A stretch of DNA of 64,000 nt from Sanyastnella coralliicola (lineage in GTDB: Bacteria; Bacteroidota; Bacteroidia; Flavobacteriales_D; Sanyastnellaceae): assembly GCF_030845195.1 (NCBI RefSeq), contig NZ_CP132543.1:3055501-3119500 (forward strand), written 5' to 3'. Of this stretch, positions 27,357 through 36,565 are shown piece by piece. The notes below the pieces were generated by a model. That model was given only the letters and a program-made list of their open reading frames with translations. It made no database searches and was not told where the DNA came from. The number at the start of each line of letters is the position of its first letter. Position 1 is the stretch's first letter. The translations under genes and the position numbers were made by a program.

Positions 27357-27937
27357 TGAAGTTATTGAAGTCCATATTGAAATGGCTGTTCATAGCGGGT
27401 ATAACACTCCTCATTTTGGCAGTGGTCTTGAGTCCATACCAGCACTACCCCGGTGAGACGCAACGAGCCATTATCTGCTCGATAGAAATTGACGCTCCGG
27501 TAGAAACCGTCTTCGCTTACCTAGGAGATAGCGACCACGCCAAAGAGTGGTCAGTCTTCGTCGATCACATCACTCCTTTGAACTCCTCAAGCTACCCCGA
27601 TGGCGCCGTCGGCTCTATACGCAGGGCCTTTTGCAACCCCGATGAGAGTGGTATGCGCTGGGACGAGCTGACGACCAAGGTGGTACCCCATGAACTTCGT
27701 CGGCTTGACGTTTATGGCTTTGTAGATTTCCCGATGACTGCCGAGGGGCTATTTACCGAACAACGGTATACTTCCCTACCCGATGGAAAAACACAGCTCG
27801 CATTTACCTTGGAATTTAAGGAGAGTCCGAGTCTTTGGGTTCAATTAAAAACCTCCTTGGGTGCGCATCGAATCGCCTCCATTTTCGACGATAACCTCGA
27901 GAATATCAAACGACTGATTGAAGCTGAAAACCCATGA
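27356..27937 (+). CDS. SRPBCC (START-like) lipid-binding protein with N-terminal membrane anchor
   Basis: 193 aa; start overlaps the previous TGA by one base. One N-terminal membrane helix (about 5-27), then a START/SRPBCC-type sequence: AIICSIEIDAPVETVFAYLGDSDHAKEWSVFVDHITPL ... GAVGSIRRAF ... WDELTTKVVPHELRRLDV ... LEFKESPSLWVQLK. These domains form a hydrophobic pocket. Likely binds or shields an intermediate at the membrane. Confidence 0.65.
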   Translation: MKLLKSILKWLFIAGITLLILAVVLSPYQHYPGETQRAIICSIEIDAPVETVFAYLGDSDHAKEWSVFVDHITPLNSSSYPDGAVGSIRRAFCNPDESGMRWDELTTKVVPHELRRLDVYGFVDFPMTAEGLFTEQRYTSLPDGKTQLAFTLEFKESPSLWVQLKTSLGAHRIASIFDDNLENIKRLIEAENP

Positions 27938-29469
27938 AAGACACCTTGAATATCGTTTCGTTGTTTTTCGCTGAGGCCAAGGCTCACCCCGACCGACTCG
28001 CCATTGCTGACGTCCGTGAAACCATCACTTACCACGAACTCGCTTCGCGCATTCGCGCTCGGGCAGCCCAATTCAAAGCAAAGGGCATTCAAAGCGGTGA
28101 TCGCGTGTTGGTGTTTGTCCCGATGAGCATCGGCCTCTACATCGACAGTCTGGCAATCTTCACCATGGGCGCCACCGCGGTATTTCTCGACGAGTGGGTC
28201 AACTTGAAGCGACTCGACCTTTGTTGTCGGATTGCCCAATGCCGAGCATTCATCGCTCCAACGAAGTTTCGCCTACCTGGAATCATCCTTTCCTCAACGA
28301 TCCGCCAGATTCCGATCAAGATGGGCACCCGTCGCGCCACTGAAAGCAACACCACTCTGGAGCCAGTTTCCATCGATGAAACAAACGAAACCGCTCTCAT
28401 TACCTTCACCACTGGAAGCACGGGCACCCCAAAAGCAGCAAAACGCACCCATGCCTTCCTTCACGAACAGTTCAAAGCACTCCTAGAAAAGATCGACCCT
28501 CAAGACGACGAGATCGACATGCCTGCCTTGCCGATCGTTTTAATGATCAACCTTGCCTGCGGAATTCCATCTATCATCCCCGACTGGAAACCCTCCAAAC
28601 CAACCAAGATGGATCCGTCGAGAATCTGGGATCAGATTGAGCGATTCCAGGTGAATCGTTTAACCTCCTCACCCTATTTCTTGGAGCGACTTTCCGCACA
28701 CATCCTCGAAGAAAAACGAGACACTTCAAACTTTCGAAAACTATTCACTGGCGGGGCTCCTGTATTCCCAACCCAGGCATCCCTCTTCAATGCTGCCTTC
28801 CCCAAAGCCGCAGTCAACATCATTTTCGGATCCACAGAAGCAGAGCCCATTTCGGCCATCAACGCCAAAGAACTGATCACTCACAGCACAACCAAAGAAG
28901 GATTAAACGTGGGTCTTCCCCACCGAACCACCCAAGTGCGCATTATCCAATGGCGTGACGAAACCATCTCCGCTGAATCCGAAGCTGACCTAGACCGCCT
29001 CACGCTACCACCAGGCGAAGTAGGCGAAATCACCGTAGCTGGAGATCACATCTTACGCGAATACTACAACAACCAAGAAGCCCTCCTCCGCAATAAAATC
29101 TTCATAGCAAACCAATGCTGGCACCGCACAGGCGACGGTGGATACATCGCCCCCGACGGCACCCTCAGACTCATGGGCCGCTGCTCTCAATTCATCAACA
29201 CCCCAGAAGGAACCATTTACCCTTTCCTCATCGAACACGAACTCTCCAATCTCAACGGCGTCGTCATCGGCACCCTTCTCGAAATCAACCACCAACTCAC
29301 CTTCGCCATCGAAGCCACCCCAGAAGCCGATCAACAATCCATTCGTGAGTCACTCCAGTCGATGGTCGCAAACGCCAAGGTCATTTTCACCACCATCCCC
29401 AGAGACAAGCGACATCACTCGAAGATTGATTATGGGAGATTGAAGCAAGCGCGAGCGCTTGATTCGTAG
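27934..29469 (+). CDS. AMP-dependent synthetase/ligase
   Basis: 511 aa, ATGA overlap, last gene of the operon. Adenylation motifs in order: TFTTGSTGTPKAAKRTH (A3, about 154-170), FGSTEAEP (A5), RTGDGGYIAPDGTLRLMGR (A7/A8) and a terminal RHHSKIDYGRL with the likely A10 lysine. The A5 core and the lack of a carrier domain resemble fatty-acyl ligases and OleC-like beta-lactone synthetases more than NRPS modules. It probably activates a fatty or hydroxy acid used by the pathway. The stop is eight nt before heptad words begin. Confidence 0.75.
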   Translation: MKDTLNIVSLFFAEAKAHPDRLAIADVRETITYHELASRIRARAAQFKAKGIQSGDRVLVFVPMSIGLYIDSLAIFTMGATAVFLDEWVNLKRLDLCCRIAQCRAFIAPTKFRLPGIILSSTIRQIPIKMGTRRATESNTTLEPVSIDETNETALITFTTGSTGTPKAAKRTHAFLHEQFKALLEKIDPQDDEIDMPALPIVLMINLACGIPSIIPDWKPSKPTKMDPSRIWDQIERFQVNRLTSSPYFLERLSAHILEEKRDTSNFRKLFTGGAPVFPTQASLFNAAFPKAAVNIIFGSTEAEPISAINAKELITHSTTKEGLNVGLPHRTTQVRIIQWRDETISAESEADLDRLTLPPGEVGEITVAGDHILREYYNNQEALLRNKIFIANQCWHRTGDGGYIAPDGTLRLMGRCSQFINTPEGTIYPFLIEHELSNLNGVVIGTLLEINHQLTFAIEATPEADQQSIRESLQSMVANAKVIFTTIPRDKRHHSKIDYGRLKQARALDS

Positions 29470-29909
<440 letters not shown>

Positions 29910-29917
29910 TATCTTAG
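29910..29917 (+). promoter_or_regulatory. Putative -7 element TATCTTAG, leaderless arrangement
   Basis: TATCTTAG is embedded in the heptad run (ACGCCTA words continue into it) and ends four nt before the ATG at 29922. Confidence 0.5.
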
Positions 29918-29921
29918 CCCC

Positions 29922-30812
29922 ATGGAAGACAACAAACCAAGTCTGATCTCGCGAATAGGAGCCATGTTGCTTGACTACATGATTCTGAACTTCGCGCTTC
30001 CTGTTTTAGGGATGATTTTGATGATTCCTTTCATGTTGGATAAAATTCCGAATGGACCGCCTTCACATGACCCGGAGCCGTTTGAATACACCTATATGAC
30101 ATGCGTCTTTGGAATCATATTCGGAATCCTGTTTGCCAAGGACGTCTTTAAAGGACGAAGCATTGCGAAGCTTGCTTTTAAGCAACAATTGGTGGTGCAT
30201 CGAACAGAAAATACTGCGGGTCCGTTGAGGTCTGTGATTCGGAACTTCACCTTCTTCATTTGGCCCATCGAGTTCATCGCGACTTTGATCAGTCCAGGAA
30301 GAAGAATTGGCGATTTGATTGCAGGAACTCGGGTGATCAAATACGACGGACGAGCTGACTCAGTGAAATGGACTCAAATAATCGTGGCCTACGTTGTCGG
30401 CGTGCTATTCTGTGTCGTGACCCTATTCGGGTTGATGTTTTTAGTAGAAGACATCATCGCCCCGAAGGCCCCGAAATATCTCGAAAGCTCTTACAACGAA
30501 GCGCTCAGCCATGAAATTGAAGACCTCATCACTGCCGACCAGAAGTTAGAGGTAGTTCCTGATGTCCGTTACTATGATCAATTAAAGAATGACTCCACCG
30601 TGAGTTATGTATCGATTCTTTTAGATTATGAATCAGGCATCTCCCGTCAATACGAGGTCGAAGAGCGCATTCAGTTCATCATCACCAACAAAGTAAACGA
30701 CCGTCCACTAATTGGTCGATTCATCCATTTCCATTACCGAACAGGCAATAGTGAAACCAGACGCCATTCGTTTGATTGGACGGAAGAAGAAAAAATAATG
30801 AACAGTAAATAA
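29922..30812 (+). CDS. RDD family membrane protein
   Basis: 296 aa. The RDD domain covers about residues 8-145: LISRIGAMLLDYMILNF, KDVFKGRSIAKLAFKQQLV, GPLRSVIRNFTFFIWPIEF and SPGRRIGDLIAGTRVI, with four or five membrane helices. A soluble tail of about 120 residues follows. The last dozen residues (WTEEEKIMNSK) are encoded by the beginning of the next heptad island (GGAAGAA, AATAATG words), so the original C-terminus has been replaced or extended by repeat DNA. Role of RDD proteins is mostly unknown; some act in ion transport. Confidence 0.8.
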   Translation: MEDNKPSLISRIGAMLLDYMILNFALPVLGMILMIPFMLDKIPNGPPSHDPEPFEYTYMTCVFGIIFGILFAKDVFKGRSIAKLAFKQQLVVHRTENTAGPLRSVIRNFTFFIWPIEFIATLISPGRRIGDLIAGTRVIKYDGRADSVKWTQIIVAYVVGVLFCVVTLFGLMFLVEDIIAPKAPKYLESSYNEALSHEIEDLITADQKLEVVPDVRYYDQLKNDSTVSYVSILLDYESGISRQYEVEERIQFIITNKVNDRPLIGRFIHFHYRTGNSETRRHSFDWTEEEKIMNSK

Positions 30813-31291
30813 TGAATAGTGAATGTGTTCAGAGCCATAGTTCACCATTCAGATTCATTAATTATTATTCATTATTCAAAAGACAGCATACCGCTTACAG
30901 CCTACGGCCTTCGTTTGGATGGATTTCATCTATCTCTACAGATCGTGCTTTTCAATTCCTGTGCAAAGGCGCATAAATCCCGAAGAACGGGACAGGTGCG
31001 CCGCTAAAGGACCGGAAGAATAATAAATAATGATTCGTAAATAATGAATAGTGAATATGATCAGAGCCGTAATTCATTATTCTTTATTCATTAATTATTA
31101 ATCATTATTCAAAAGACAGCATACCGCTTACAGCTTACAGTCTACGTTCGGATCACCCCCACTAACGCCTAAAGCCCAAAGCCTAACGCCTCCCCCACAT
31201 TTCGCCATTTCGCCATTTTGCCATTTCGCCCTAGTTCGAACGCCCGAGCAACATACGCCCTAAGCCATACGCCATAAGCCTGAAAAAACCC
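30783..31291. repeat. Heptad-periodic intergenic island 8 with nested hairpin
   Basis: Starts inside the RDD gene. Two AT-rich heptad blocks (30785-30878, 31016-31110), a GGATGGAT-TTC-ATC hairpin region near 30919, a nested hairpin at 30968-31002 identical in stems to 29728-29762, TTCGCCAT octamers near 31200-31232, and GCCATAC words up to the -7 element. No gene. Confidence 0.85.
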
Positions 31292-31299
31292 TATTTTCC
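31292..31299 (+). promoter_or_regulatory. Putative -7 element TATTTTCC
   Basis: Partial match to TAnnTTTG, 14 nt before the ATG at 31314, at the end of island 8. Confidence 0.35.
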
Positions 31300-31313
31300 C
31301 AAAAATACGACGA

Positions 31314-32315
31314 ATGCGCCTCCTCCTCTGTCTCCTCCTCTTCCCAACCCTCTCCCTCGCTCAACCCATCGTCAAAGACAAAGCTTTGATGCAAGAGATC
31401 ATTAGCTATGCGAAAGAGAATTCAGTGAATACCAAACAGGTAGACTGGGATGAGTTGATTCCACGGGCGGAGGCCTTGCATGCGGATAGTGGGTTCATCG
31501 TGGCCTCGCAGTTGATTTTGCGGGAATTGGGTGATTATCACGGACGTATATGGTACAATCAAATGCCGTACAACGGATTGACGAAGAACATCTCTTCGTC
31601 GAGTATGGCGGTGGATGAGCAGTCGATGGAACTGTACCGTTGGTCGACGGCGAAGGTGACGAGTCAGTTGATTGGAGAAGATATTGGTTACATCCAGGTT
31701 CCGGGAATTGGGATGAGTCCGAACGATGGGGAGCGGGCGCATGAGATCAATGATATGGTCATGGAACTGGAGCAGAACAACGACATTGACGGTTGGATCC
31801 TAGACCTCCGTATGAATGGTGGCGGAACGATGTTCCCAATGCTGTGCGGACTGCAAAGTTTTTTGGGCGATGAAGCCTTCGGAAGTTTCATTGACCTCGA
31901 GAACGACTTCAAACAAGAATGGAAAATCGTCGATAACGAGTTATACATCGATACCTTCATGATGAGTGGGTATGGCATTGAACGTGTCCAAAACCTCAGC
32001 GAAAAGCCGGTGGTTGTGCTCATCAGCAGCCTCACCGCCAGCTCCGGAGAAGTCGTGGCTATTGCTTTTAAGGATCGTCCGAACACCACCTTTATTGGCG
32101 AACCAACCTCAGGCTATACCACTACGGTCTCTTGGCGAGATATGGGAAATGACATCTACTTCCAGCTCACTGAAAGCTGGTACGCAGACCGCAACGAACA
32201 CATTTACAAGGGAGACCCCGTCCTCCCAGACATCCCCATGGAAGGCGGCTGCGCGTTGCGGGATTTGGAGAATGATACGTGGGTTTTGCGCGCACTGGAA
32301 ATCTTGGCGCCGTAA
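31314..32315 (+). CDS. S41 family (C-terminal processing) peptidase, secreted
   Basis: 333 aa with signal peptide MRLLLCLLLFPTLSLA. The S41 core is present: IGYIQVPGIGM, GWILDLRMNGGGTMFPM, VVVLISSLTASSGEVVAIAFK with the catalytic Ser in TASSGE, and FIGEPTSGYTT. No PDZ domain is obvious, so this is a short form of the family. Periplasmic or secreted. Stands alone between two repeat islands. Confidence 0.85.
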   Translation: MRLLLCLLLFPTLSLAQPIVKDKALMQEIISYAKENSVNTKQVDWDELIPRAEALHADSGFIVASQLILRELGDYHGRIWYNQMPYNGLTKNISSSSMAVDEQSMELYRWSTAKVTSQLIGEDIGYIQVPGIGMSPNDGERAHEINDMVMELEQNNDIDGWILDLRMNGGGTMFPMLCGLQSFLGDEAFGSFIDLENDFKQEWKIVDNELYIDTFMMSGYGIERVQNLSEKPVVVLISSLTASSGEVVAIAFKDRPNTTFIGEPTSGYTTTVSWRDMGNDIYFQLTESWYADRNEHIYKGDPVLPDIPMEGGCALRDLENDTWVLRALEILAP

Positions 32316-32931
32316 GCTGTATGCGGTAGGCAGTAAGCTGTTTATGTTGTGCGATTGGATTTCCCACGGGGCAATCCCTACGCATGGTTCGTAGTACGTG
32401 GTTCGTGGTTCGTGGTTCGTTGAATGTGGAACGTGGAATGAATAGGTTGCTGTGCCTAATCAGTCTACCCCCAACCAATACCCGCGAGAGGGACGGATAA
32501 AATCCGTCCAACCCCAGAAACCAACGTAACTGTTAAGACTGCGCAAGACGCAGCCGAAAACAGACGCCAGATATCGACACACCGTATACCCAGATGGATT
32601 TCATCCATCTCTACATATCACTCTATTTACATCAAAAACAAAGGCGCATAAATGCGCCGCTAATGGACCGAGAGAAGAATAAATAATGATTCGTAAATAA
32701 TGAATAGTGAATCTCTTCAGAGCTCGAGTTCATTATTCTTTATTCATTAATTATTAATCATTATTCAAAAGACAGCATACCGCATACAGCCTACATTCGG
32801 ATCACCCCTACCCCCACTAACGCCTATAGCCTAAAGCCTAACGCCTCCCCAACATTTTGCCATTTCGCCATTTCGCCATTTCGCCCAAAAAAAAAAAAAA
32901 AAACGGACGCCGGACGCCGGACGCCGGAGCC
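32316..32931. repeat. Intergenic island 9: heptad words, hairpins and a 17-A run
   Basis: No gene. Contains GTGGTTC words (32384-32420), a GGACGGAT-AAA-ATCCGTCC hairpin (about 32491-32509), an altered relative of the 69-nt repeat, GATGGAT-TTC-ATCCATC (about 32594-32612) and GGCGCAT-AA-ATGCGCC (32643-32658). It continues with an AT-rich heptad block (32675-32767), TTTCGCCA octamers (about 32855-32886), 17 consecutive A (32887-32903) and GGACGCC words. For the minus-strand gene ending at 32932 the T17 after a GC-rich stretch might act as a terminator. Confidence 0.85.
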
Positions 32932-33285
32932 CTACGGGACCCCAATAAAGATCCGTTGTTCCACCTCGACTAAGTCTCTCTTCCCTACCCCATTAAACGC
33001 CTCTACCTTCAACACCCGAACTCCTGGGTAATTAAAGGTTAGACGTAGGGTATCGACATTCGTGAATGCGATGGGGAAACCGGGGTCTTCATCTTTTTCA
33101 TCGTAGATGTAGAGCCCAACGAAATCAGCGCTGTGGGAACAGTTAATGATAGGCACGAGTTCACCGACCTGAAAATGGTCTTTCTCGAGCTGAAGACAAG
33201 CGACCGGCTGGATCACCAGTTGCGCTTCTTTGGTACAGGAGAGTAGCAGCGACAACAGACAGGTGAGCAGGAGCAAGCGTGTCAT
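32932..33285 (-). CDS. Small lipoprotein with PKD-like fold
   Basis: 117 aa. Signal MTRLLLLTCLLSLLLSC with lipobox LLSC. The rest (QVGELVPIINCSHSADFVGLYIYDE ... LTFNYPGVRVLKVEAFNGVGK) has the strand pattern of a single PKD/immunoglobulin-like domain. Function unknown. Confidence 0.7.
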   Translation of the reverse strand: MTRLLLLTCLLSLLLSCTKEAQLVIQPVACLQLEKDHFQVGELVPIINCSHSADFVGLYIYDEKDEDPGFPIAFTNVDTLRLTFNYPGVRVLKVEAFNGVGKRDLVEVEQRIFIGVP

Positions 33286-33341
33286 AGCGAGGTTTTGGTT
33301 CTGTCTAACAACGATTTAAGTTAAGGAAAATTTTGGAGGAG

Positions 33342-33447
33342 GAACGCAGATCGCGGAACGCGGATAGCAGTTCACCGCAATCTGCGTTCCACGTTCCGCA
33401 ATCCTACAAACCACGCACTACGAACCACGAACAAACCGTTAGGCTTC
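33342..33447. repeat. Heptad-periodic intergenic island 10
   Basis: About fifteen 7-nt words in register: GAACGCA, GATCGCG, GAACGCG ... GCGTTCC, ACGTTCC, GCAATCC ... TACGAAC, CACGAAC. The left and right parts are approximate inverted repeats. It ends about 20 nt before the gene at 33467. Confidence 0.8.
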
Positions 33448-33466
33448 AGTACAAAAACACCAAACC

Positions 33467-34180
33467 ATGAAAACTCTTTCTCTCTTCACCGCACTCCTCA
33501 CCGTGCTTACCATCACCACTTTTGCTCAAGACGCTACACAACCCGACATCTACAAACAAGCCCACGTCGAAGTCACCGGAACTGCGGAGCGATATGTCGT
33601 GCCGGATGAAATCGTGATTGAGGTTATCATCAAAGAACGAAAAGACGGTAAAGATGAATACAGCATCGAATACCAAGAAGGTGAGTTACGCAAAGCCATT
33701 GCCGAACGTTTACCCAACATCGACTTCTTAGAAATCAACGATCAACAAGCCCGATCAGAACGCATCCGCGTCACCAAGAAAGGCGTGCGTCAAGACGCCA
33801 TTTACACCATTGAAGTGAAGAATGCAGAAGAGACAAGCATTCTATTTTCCATTGTTGAAGATCTTAATCTCTACAGTGCCGAAATCAAAAGTTACGACTA
33901 CTCCAAGCGTGAAGAGGTCATCGATGAACTTCACCTAGAAGCAGCGGTTGATGCCAAAGACAGGGCAAAGGCCTATTGCGAGGTACTTGATGTTCAACTA
34001 GGAAAAGCGATCATAATTAAAGAGGCCTCAGAATCACCTTCTATTAGTACGGAAATTCCATTCCTGCGCATGCGACAAATGAACGGTTATGCCGATTACC
34101 CATCAACAAACAAGGTCAAAACCTCAATCAAGAAGATTCACTTAACAGCAAGGGTAGAAGCGAGATTTTTGATTGACTAA
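33467..34180 (+). CDS. SIMPL (DUF541) domain protein
   Basis: 237 aa with signal peptide MKTLSLFTALLTVLTITTFA. VEVTGTAERYVVPDEIVIEVIIKER and the later AAVDAKDRAKAYCEVLDVQLGKAIIIKE match the SIMPL/DUF541 family of periplasmic oligomer-forming proteins. Role in this organism unknown. Flanked by heptad islands on both sides. Confidence 0.8.
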   Translation: MKTLSLFTALLTVLTITTFAQDATQPDIYKQAHVEVTGTAERYVVPDEIVIEVIIKERKDGKDEYSIEYQEGELRKAIAERLPNIDFLEINDQQARSERIRVTKKGVRQDAIYTIEVKNAEETSILFSIVEDLNLYSAEIKSYDYSKREEVIDELHLEAAVDAKDRAKAYCEVLDVQLGKAIIIKEASESPSISTEIPFLRMRQMNGYADYPSTNKVKTSIKKIHLTARVEARFLID

Positions 34181-34189
34181 TCAGACGAG

Positions 34190-34293
34190 GGTCCAGGGTC
34201 GAGAGTCGAGGGCCTAAAACCAAAGACTAACAACCAAAAACCAACAACCCAAATTCACCATTCATTATTCACTAATCACTATTCACTATTCCC
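34190..34293. repeat. Heptad-periodic intergenic island 11
   Basis: Words in register right up to the start codon of the next gene: GAGGGTC, CAGGGTC, GAGAGTC, AACAACC, AAAAACC, ACTAATC, ACTATTC, ACTATTC, CCTACCT, TAACCCC. Confidence 0.85.
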
Positions 34294-34301
34294 TACCTTA
34301 A
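34294..34301 (+). promoter_or_regulatory. Putative -7 element TACCTTAA, leaderless arrangement
   Basis: Lies across two in-register heptad words and ends four nt before the ATG at 34306. Confidence 0.5.
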
Positions 34302-34305
34302 CCCC

Positions 34306-35913
34306 ATGAACACCCACACCCTCTGCCATCTCTCCGATCTCAACGATCGTGAACCGAAACACTTTGAAGTAAACTTGCTTGACTTGGTGGTTGTCAAATT
34401 TGACGACGAAGTCTCTGTCTTGTACGGACGATGCCATCACCGGGGGGCTTTGTTAGGTGACGGACATATCGACGGACATAACCTCATCTGTGGTGTGCAT
34501 GGATGGGATTACCGTTACGATACCGGAATCAGTGAGTACAATAATGATGAGGCCCTGCACAAGTTTCAGCATAAAATCAAAGATGGGGCGGTGTTGATCG
34601 ACCTTGATGAGATTGATGCTTACCTCGAAGAATTCCCGCAGCCGTTTAATAAGGATCAGTACCTCGGTGCTTATGCCGATACGCATCCGGAGGATACGGA
34701 GCCGTATACGGGGTACATCCAGGAATTGGCGCGTAACGGACTGAAGAACTACGGTCACCACGGACCTTCAGAAGCGATGGGTGTGGATCGGAATTCCCTA
34801 CCGAAATGGGAAGATATTCAGTTCCTTCCGGCACAGCTGGCGAAACGTCCGTTGCTTGATGAAGAGGCGGTGGATACTTCGGTGGTGATCGGACCAAGAG
34901 CGCAAAAACCGCTAAAGCTTGACATTCCCCTCTTCGTTTCTGACATGAGTTTTGGAGCCTTGTCGAAAGAGGCCAAAATCGCCTTGTCAAAAGGAGCTGA
35001 AATGGCGGGGACTGGAATCTGTAGTGGTGAAGGGGGCATGCTTCCAGAGGAACAAGCGAACAACTCGCGCTACCTCTATGAGCTAGCCAGCGGTAAGTTT
35101 GGGTTTACCTGGGAGAAGGTTCAGAAGTCACAAGCCTTTCATTTCAAGGGCGGACAAGGAGCGAAAACCGGCACCGGCGGACACCTACCAGGAGAGAAAG
35201 TAAATGAGACCATTGCAGAAGTCCGCGGATTGAATGTGGGGGAGACGGCGATTAGTCCTGCGGCGTTCCCTGACCTCAAAACGGCGGCTGATTTTCGCGC
35301 TATCGCGGAAGAGGTGAGAGAAAAAACAGGCGGCATCCCCGTTGGATTTAAGATTGCTGCGAGTCGGATTGAGGCAGACATTGATTTTGCCCTGGAGGCC
35401 AGTGTAGACTACATCATTCTCGACGGACGAGGAGGTGGAACAGGATCTGCGCCTACGGTACTTCGAAACAACATCAATGTGCCAACCATCCCAGCACTTG
35501 CGCGTGCTCGTCAGCACCTCGACAACTTAGGGGTACATGACGTCTCTCTTGTGATCACAGGAGGACTGCGTGTCGCTGAAGACTTCGCCAAGGCCATGAT
35601 GCTCGGCGCCGACGCCGTAGCGGTTTCCAACAGCGCCCTTCAAGCCATCGGATGCCTGGGAATGCGCGCCTGCAACACCAACAACTGCCCCGTAGGAATC
35701 GCCACCCAGAAAGAGAACTTGCGCCAGCGATTGATCATTCAATCCTCCGCCAAACAACTCGACAACTACTTCCGCGCCACCACCGACCTCATGAAAGTCA
35801 TCGCCCGCTCTTGCGGACATTCATCTTTCACCCAATTCGAAAAAGCTGACCTCAGCACCTTTGATTACGAAATGCATCGGTTGACTGGGATTCGGTACGC
35901 AGGTATCGCCTGA
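34306..35913 (+). CDS. Rieske domain fused to FMN-binding glutamate synthase domain
   Basis: 535 aa, cytoplasmic. Residues 1-105 are a Rieske [2Fe-2S] domain with C43-x-H45 (CHHRGALLG) and C62-x2-H65 (CGVHGWDYR). Residues from about 150 are a GltB-like FMN-binding barrel: VSDMSFGALSKEAKIALSKGA, GEGGMLPEE, KGGQGAKTGTGGHLPG, DYIILDGRGGGTGSAPT and LGADAVAVSNSALQAIGCLGMRACNTN with the Cys residues of the 3Fe-4S cluster. No glutamine amidotransferase domain is present. The Rieske part suggests electron entry from another donor. The true substrate is uncertain. Confidence 0.9.
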   Translation: MNTHTLCHLSDLNDREPKHFEVNLLDLVVVKFDDEVSVLYGRCHHRGALLGDGHIDGHNLICGVHGWDYRYDTGISEYNNDEALHKFQHKIKDGAVLIDLDEIDAYLEEFPQPFNKDQYLGAYADTHPEDTEPYTGYIQELARNGLKNYGHHGPSEAMGVDRNSLPKWEDIQFLPAQLAKRPLLDEEAVDTSVVIGPRAQKPLKLDIPLFVSDMSFGALSKEAKIALSKGAEMAGTGICSGEGGMLPEEQANNSRYLYELASGKFGFTWEKVQKSQAFHFKGGQGAKTGTGGHLPGEKVNETIAEVRGLNVGETAISPAAFPDLKTAADFRAIAEEVREKTGGIPVGFKIAASRIEADIDFALEASVDYIILDGRGGGTGSAPTVLRNNINVPTIPALARARQHLDNLGVHDVSLVITGGLRVAEDFAKAMMLGADAVAVSNSALQAIGCLGMRACNTNNCPVGIATQKENLRQRLIIQSSAKQLDNYFRATTDLMKVIARSCGHSSFTQFEKADLSTFDYEMHRLTGIRYAGIA

Positions 35914-36016
35914 AAGAAGAATAAATAATGATTCGTAAATAATAAATTATCCATCGAACAGCAGAGGCCACAGCATACAGCATACAGCCTACTGCATACA
36001 GCTTACCGCCTACGTT
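35914..36016. repeat. Heptad-periodic intergenic island 12
   Basis: In-register words from directly after the stop to the next ATG: GAAGAAT, AAATAAT, GATTCGT, AAATAAT, AAATTAT, then AGCATAC, AGCATAC, AGCCTAC, TGCATAC, AGCTTAC, CGCCTAC. Only the left half of the AT-rich block is present. Confidence 0.85.
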
Positions 36017-36553
36017 ATGACCACATACACTCCTACAGCCACCTTCGCCTACCCCCAAGGCGCCCACTTCCGTGGGGCGTTGTCAACTGTAGGTGGAATG
36101 GTTGCGGCTTTTCTGTATTTCATGACCTTCTTCATTCGCTATGAAGATGCGTTGTTGTGGCACAATGTGGTGGGCTACATTATCGGGGTGCCCTTGTTTG
36201 TAGTGTCGTTCAGTATGTTTTTGGCTGTGGAAGGGATTGAGGTTGACCAGAAAGCACGAATGATCCGTAAGTACTCAAAGTTTCTTTGGTTCAAGTACGG
36301 TGAGTGGGTTCCTGTCTCCAACTTCGACAAGGTCATATTGAAACACTACAAGTCAGGACATGCGGGGCACTCTTACCATATGTACGCCGTCATCTTAAAA
36401 GGAGAACGAAGGAGCTTTATTCTTGATGAGTACAAGACCCATACCCATGCCCGCAGTCGTATGAACTATTTCGCTGAGGAAATTGGCCTCCCCTGGCATG
36501 ATGAATTGGTTGAACGTATTCAGAAAGCGAGATCGAAGCCGAGGAGGAGGTAG
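36017..36553 (+). CDS. Small membrane protein of unknown function
   Basis: 178 aa. Two membrane helices near residues 23-42 and 50-72, then a soluble part rich in basic and aromatic residues (YKSGHAGHSYHMYAVILKGERRSFILDEYKTHTHARSR) that could form a PH-like sheet. No family was recognised. The end is strongly basic (KARSKPRRR). It starts right at the end of island 12. Confidence 0.65.
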   Translation: MTTYTPTATFAYPQGAHFRGALSTVGGMVAAFLYFMTFFIRYEDALLWHNVVGYIIGVPLFVVSFSMFLAVEGIEVDQKARMIRKYSKFLWFKYGEWVPVSNFDKVILKHYKSGHAGHSYHMYAVILKGERRSFILDEYKTHTHARSRMNYFAEEIGLPWHDELVERIQKARSKPRRR

Positions 36554-36565
36554 ACGAGAAGTAGA

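Noticed and set aside
18610-29469. Archaeal-type ether lipid pathway
   Set aside because: UbiA-, CdsA- and CDP-alcohol-type enzymes fit, but no geranylgeranylglyceryl phosphate synthase or geranylgeranyl reductase is in the window, so the claim is not made.
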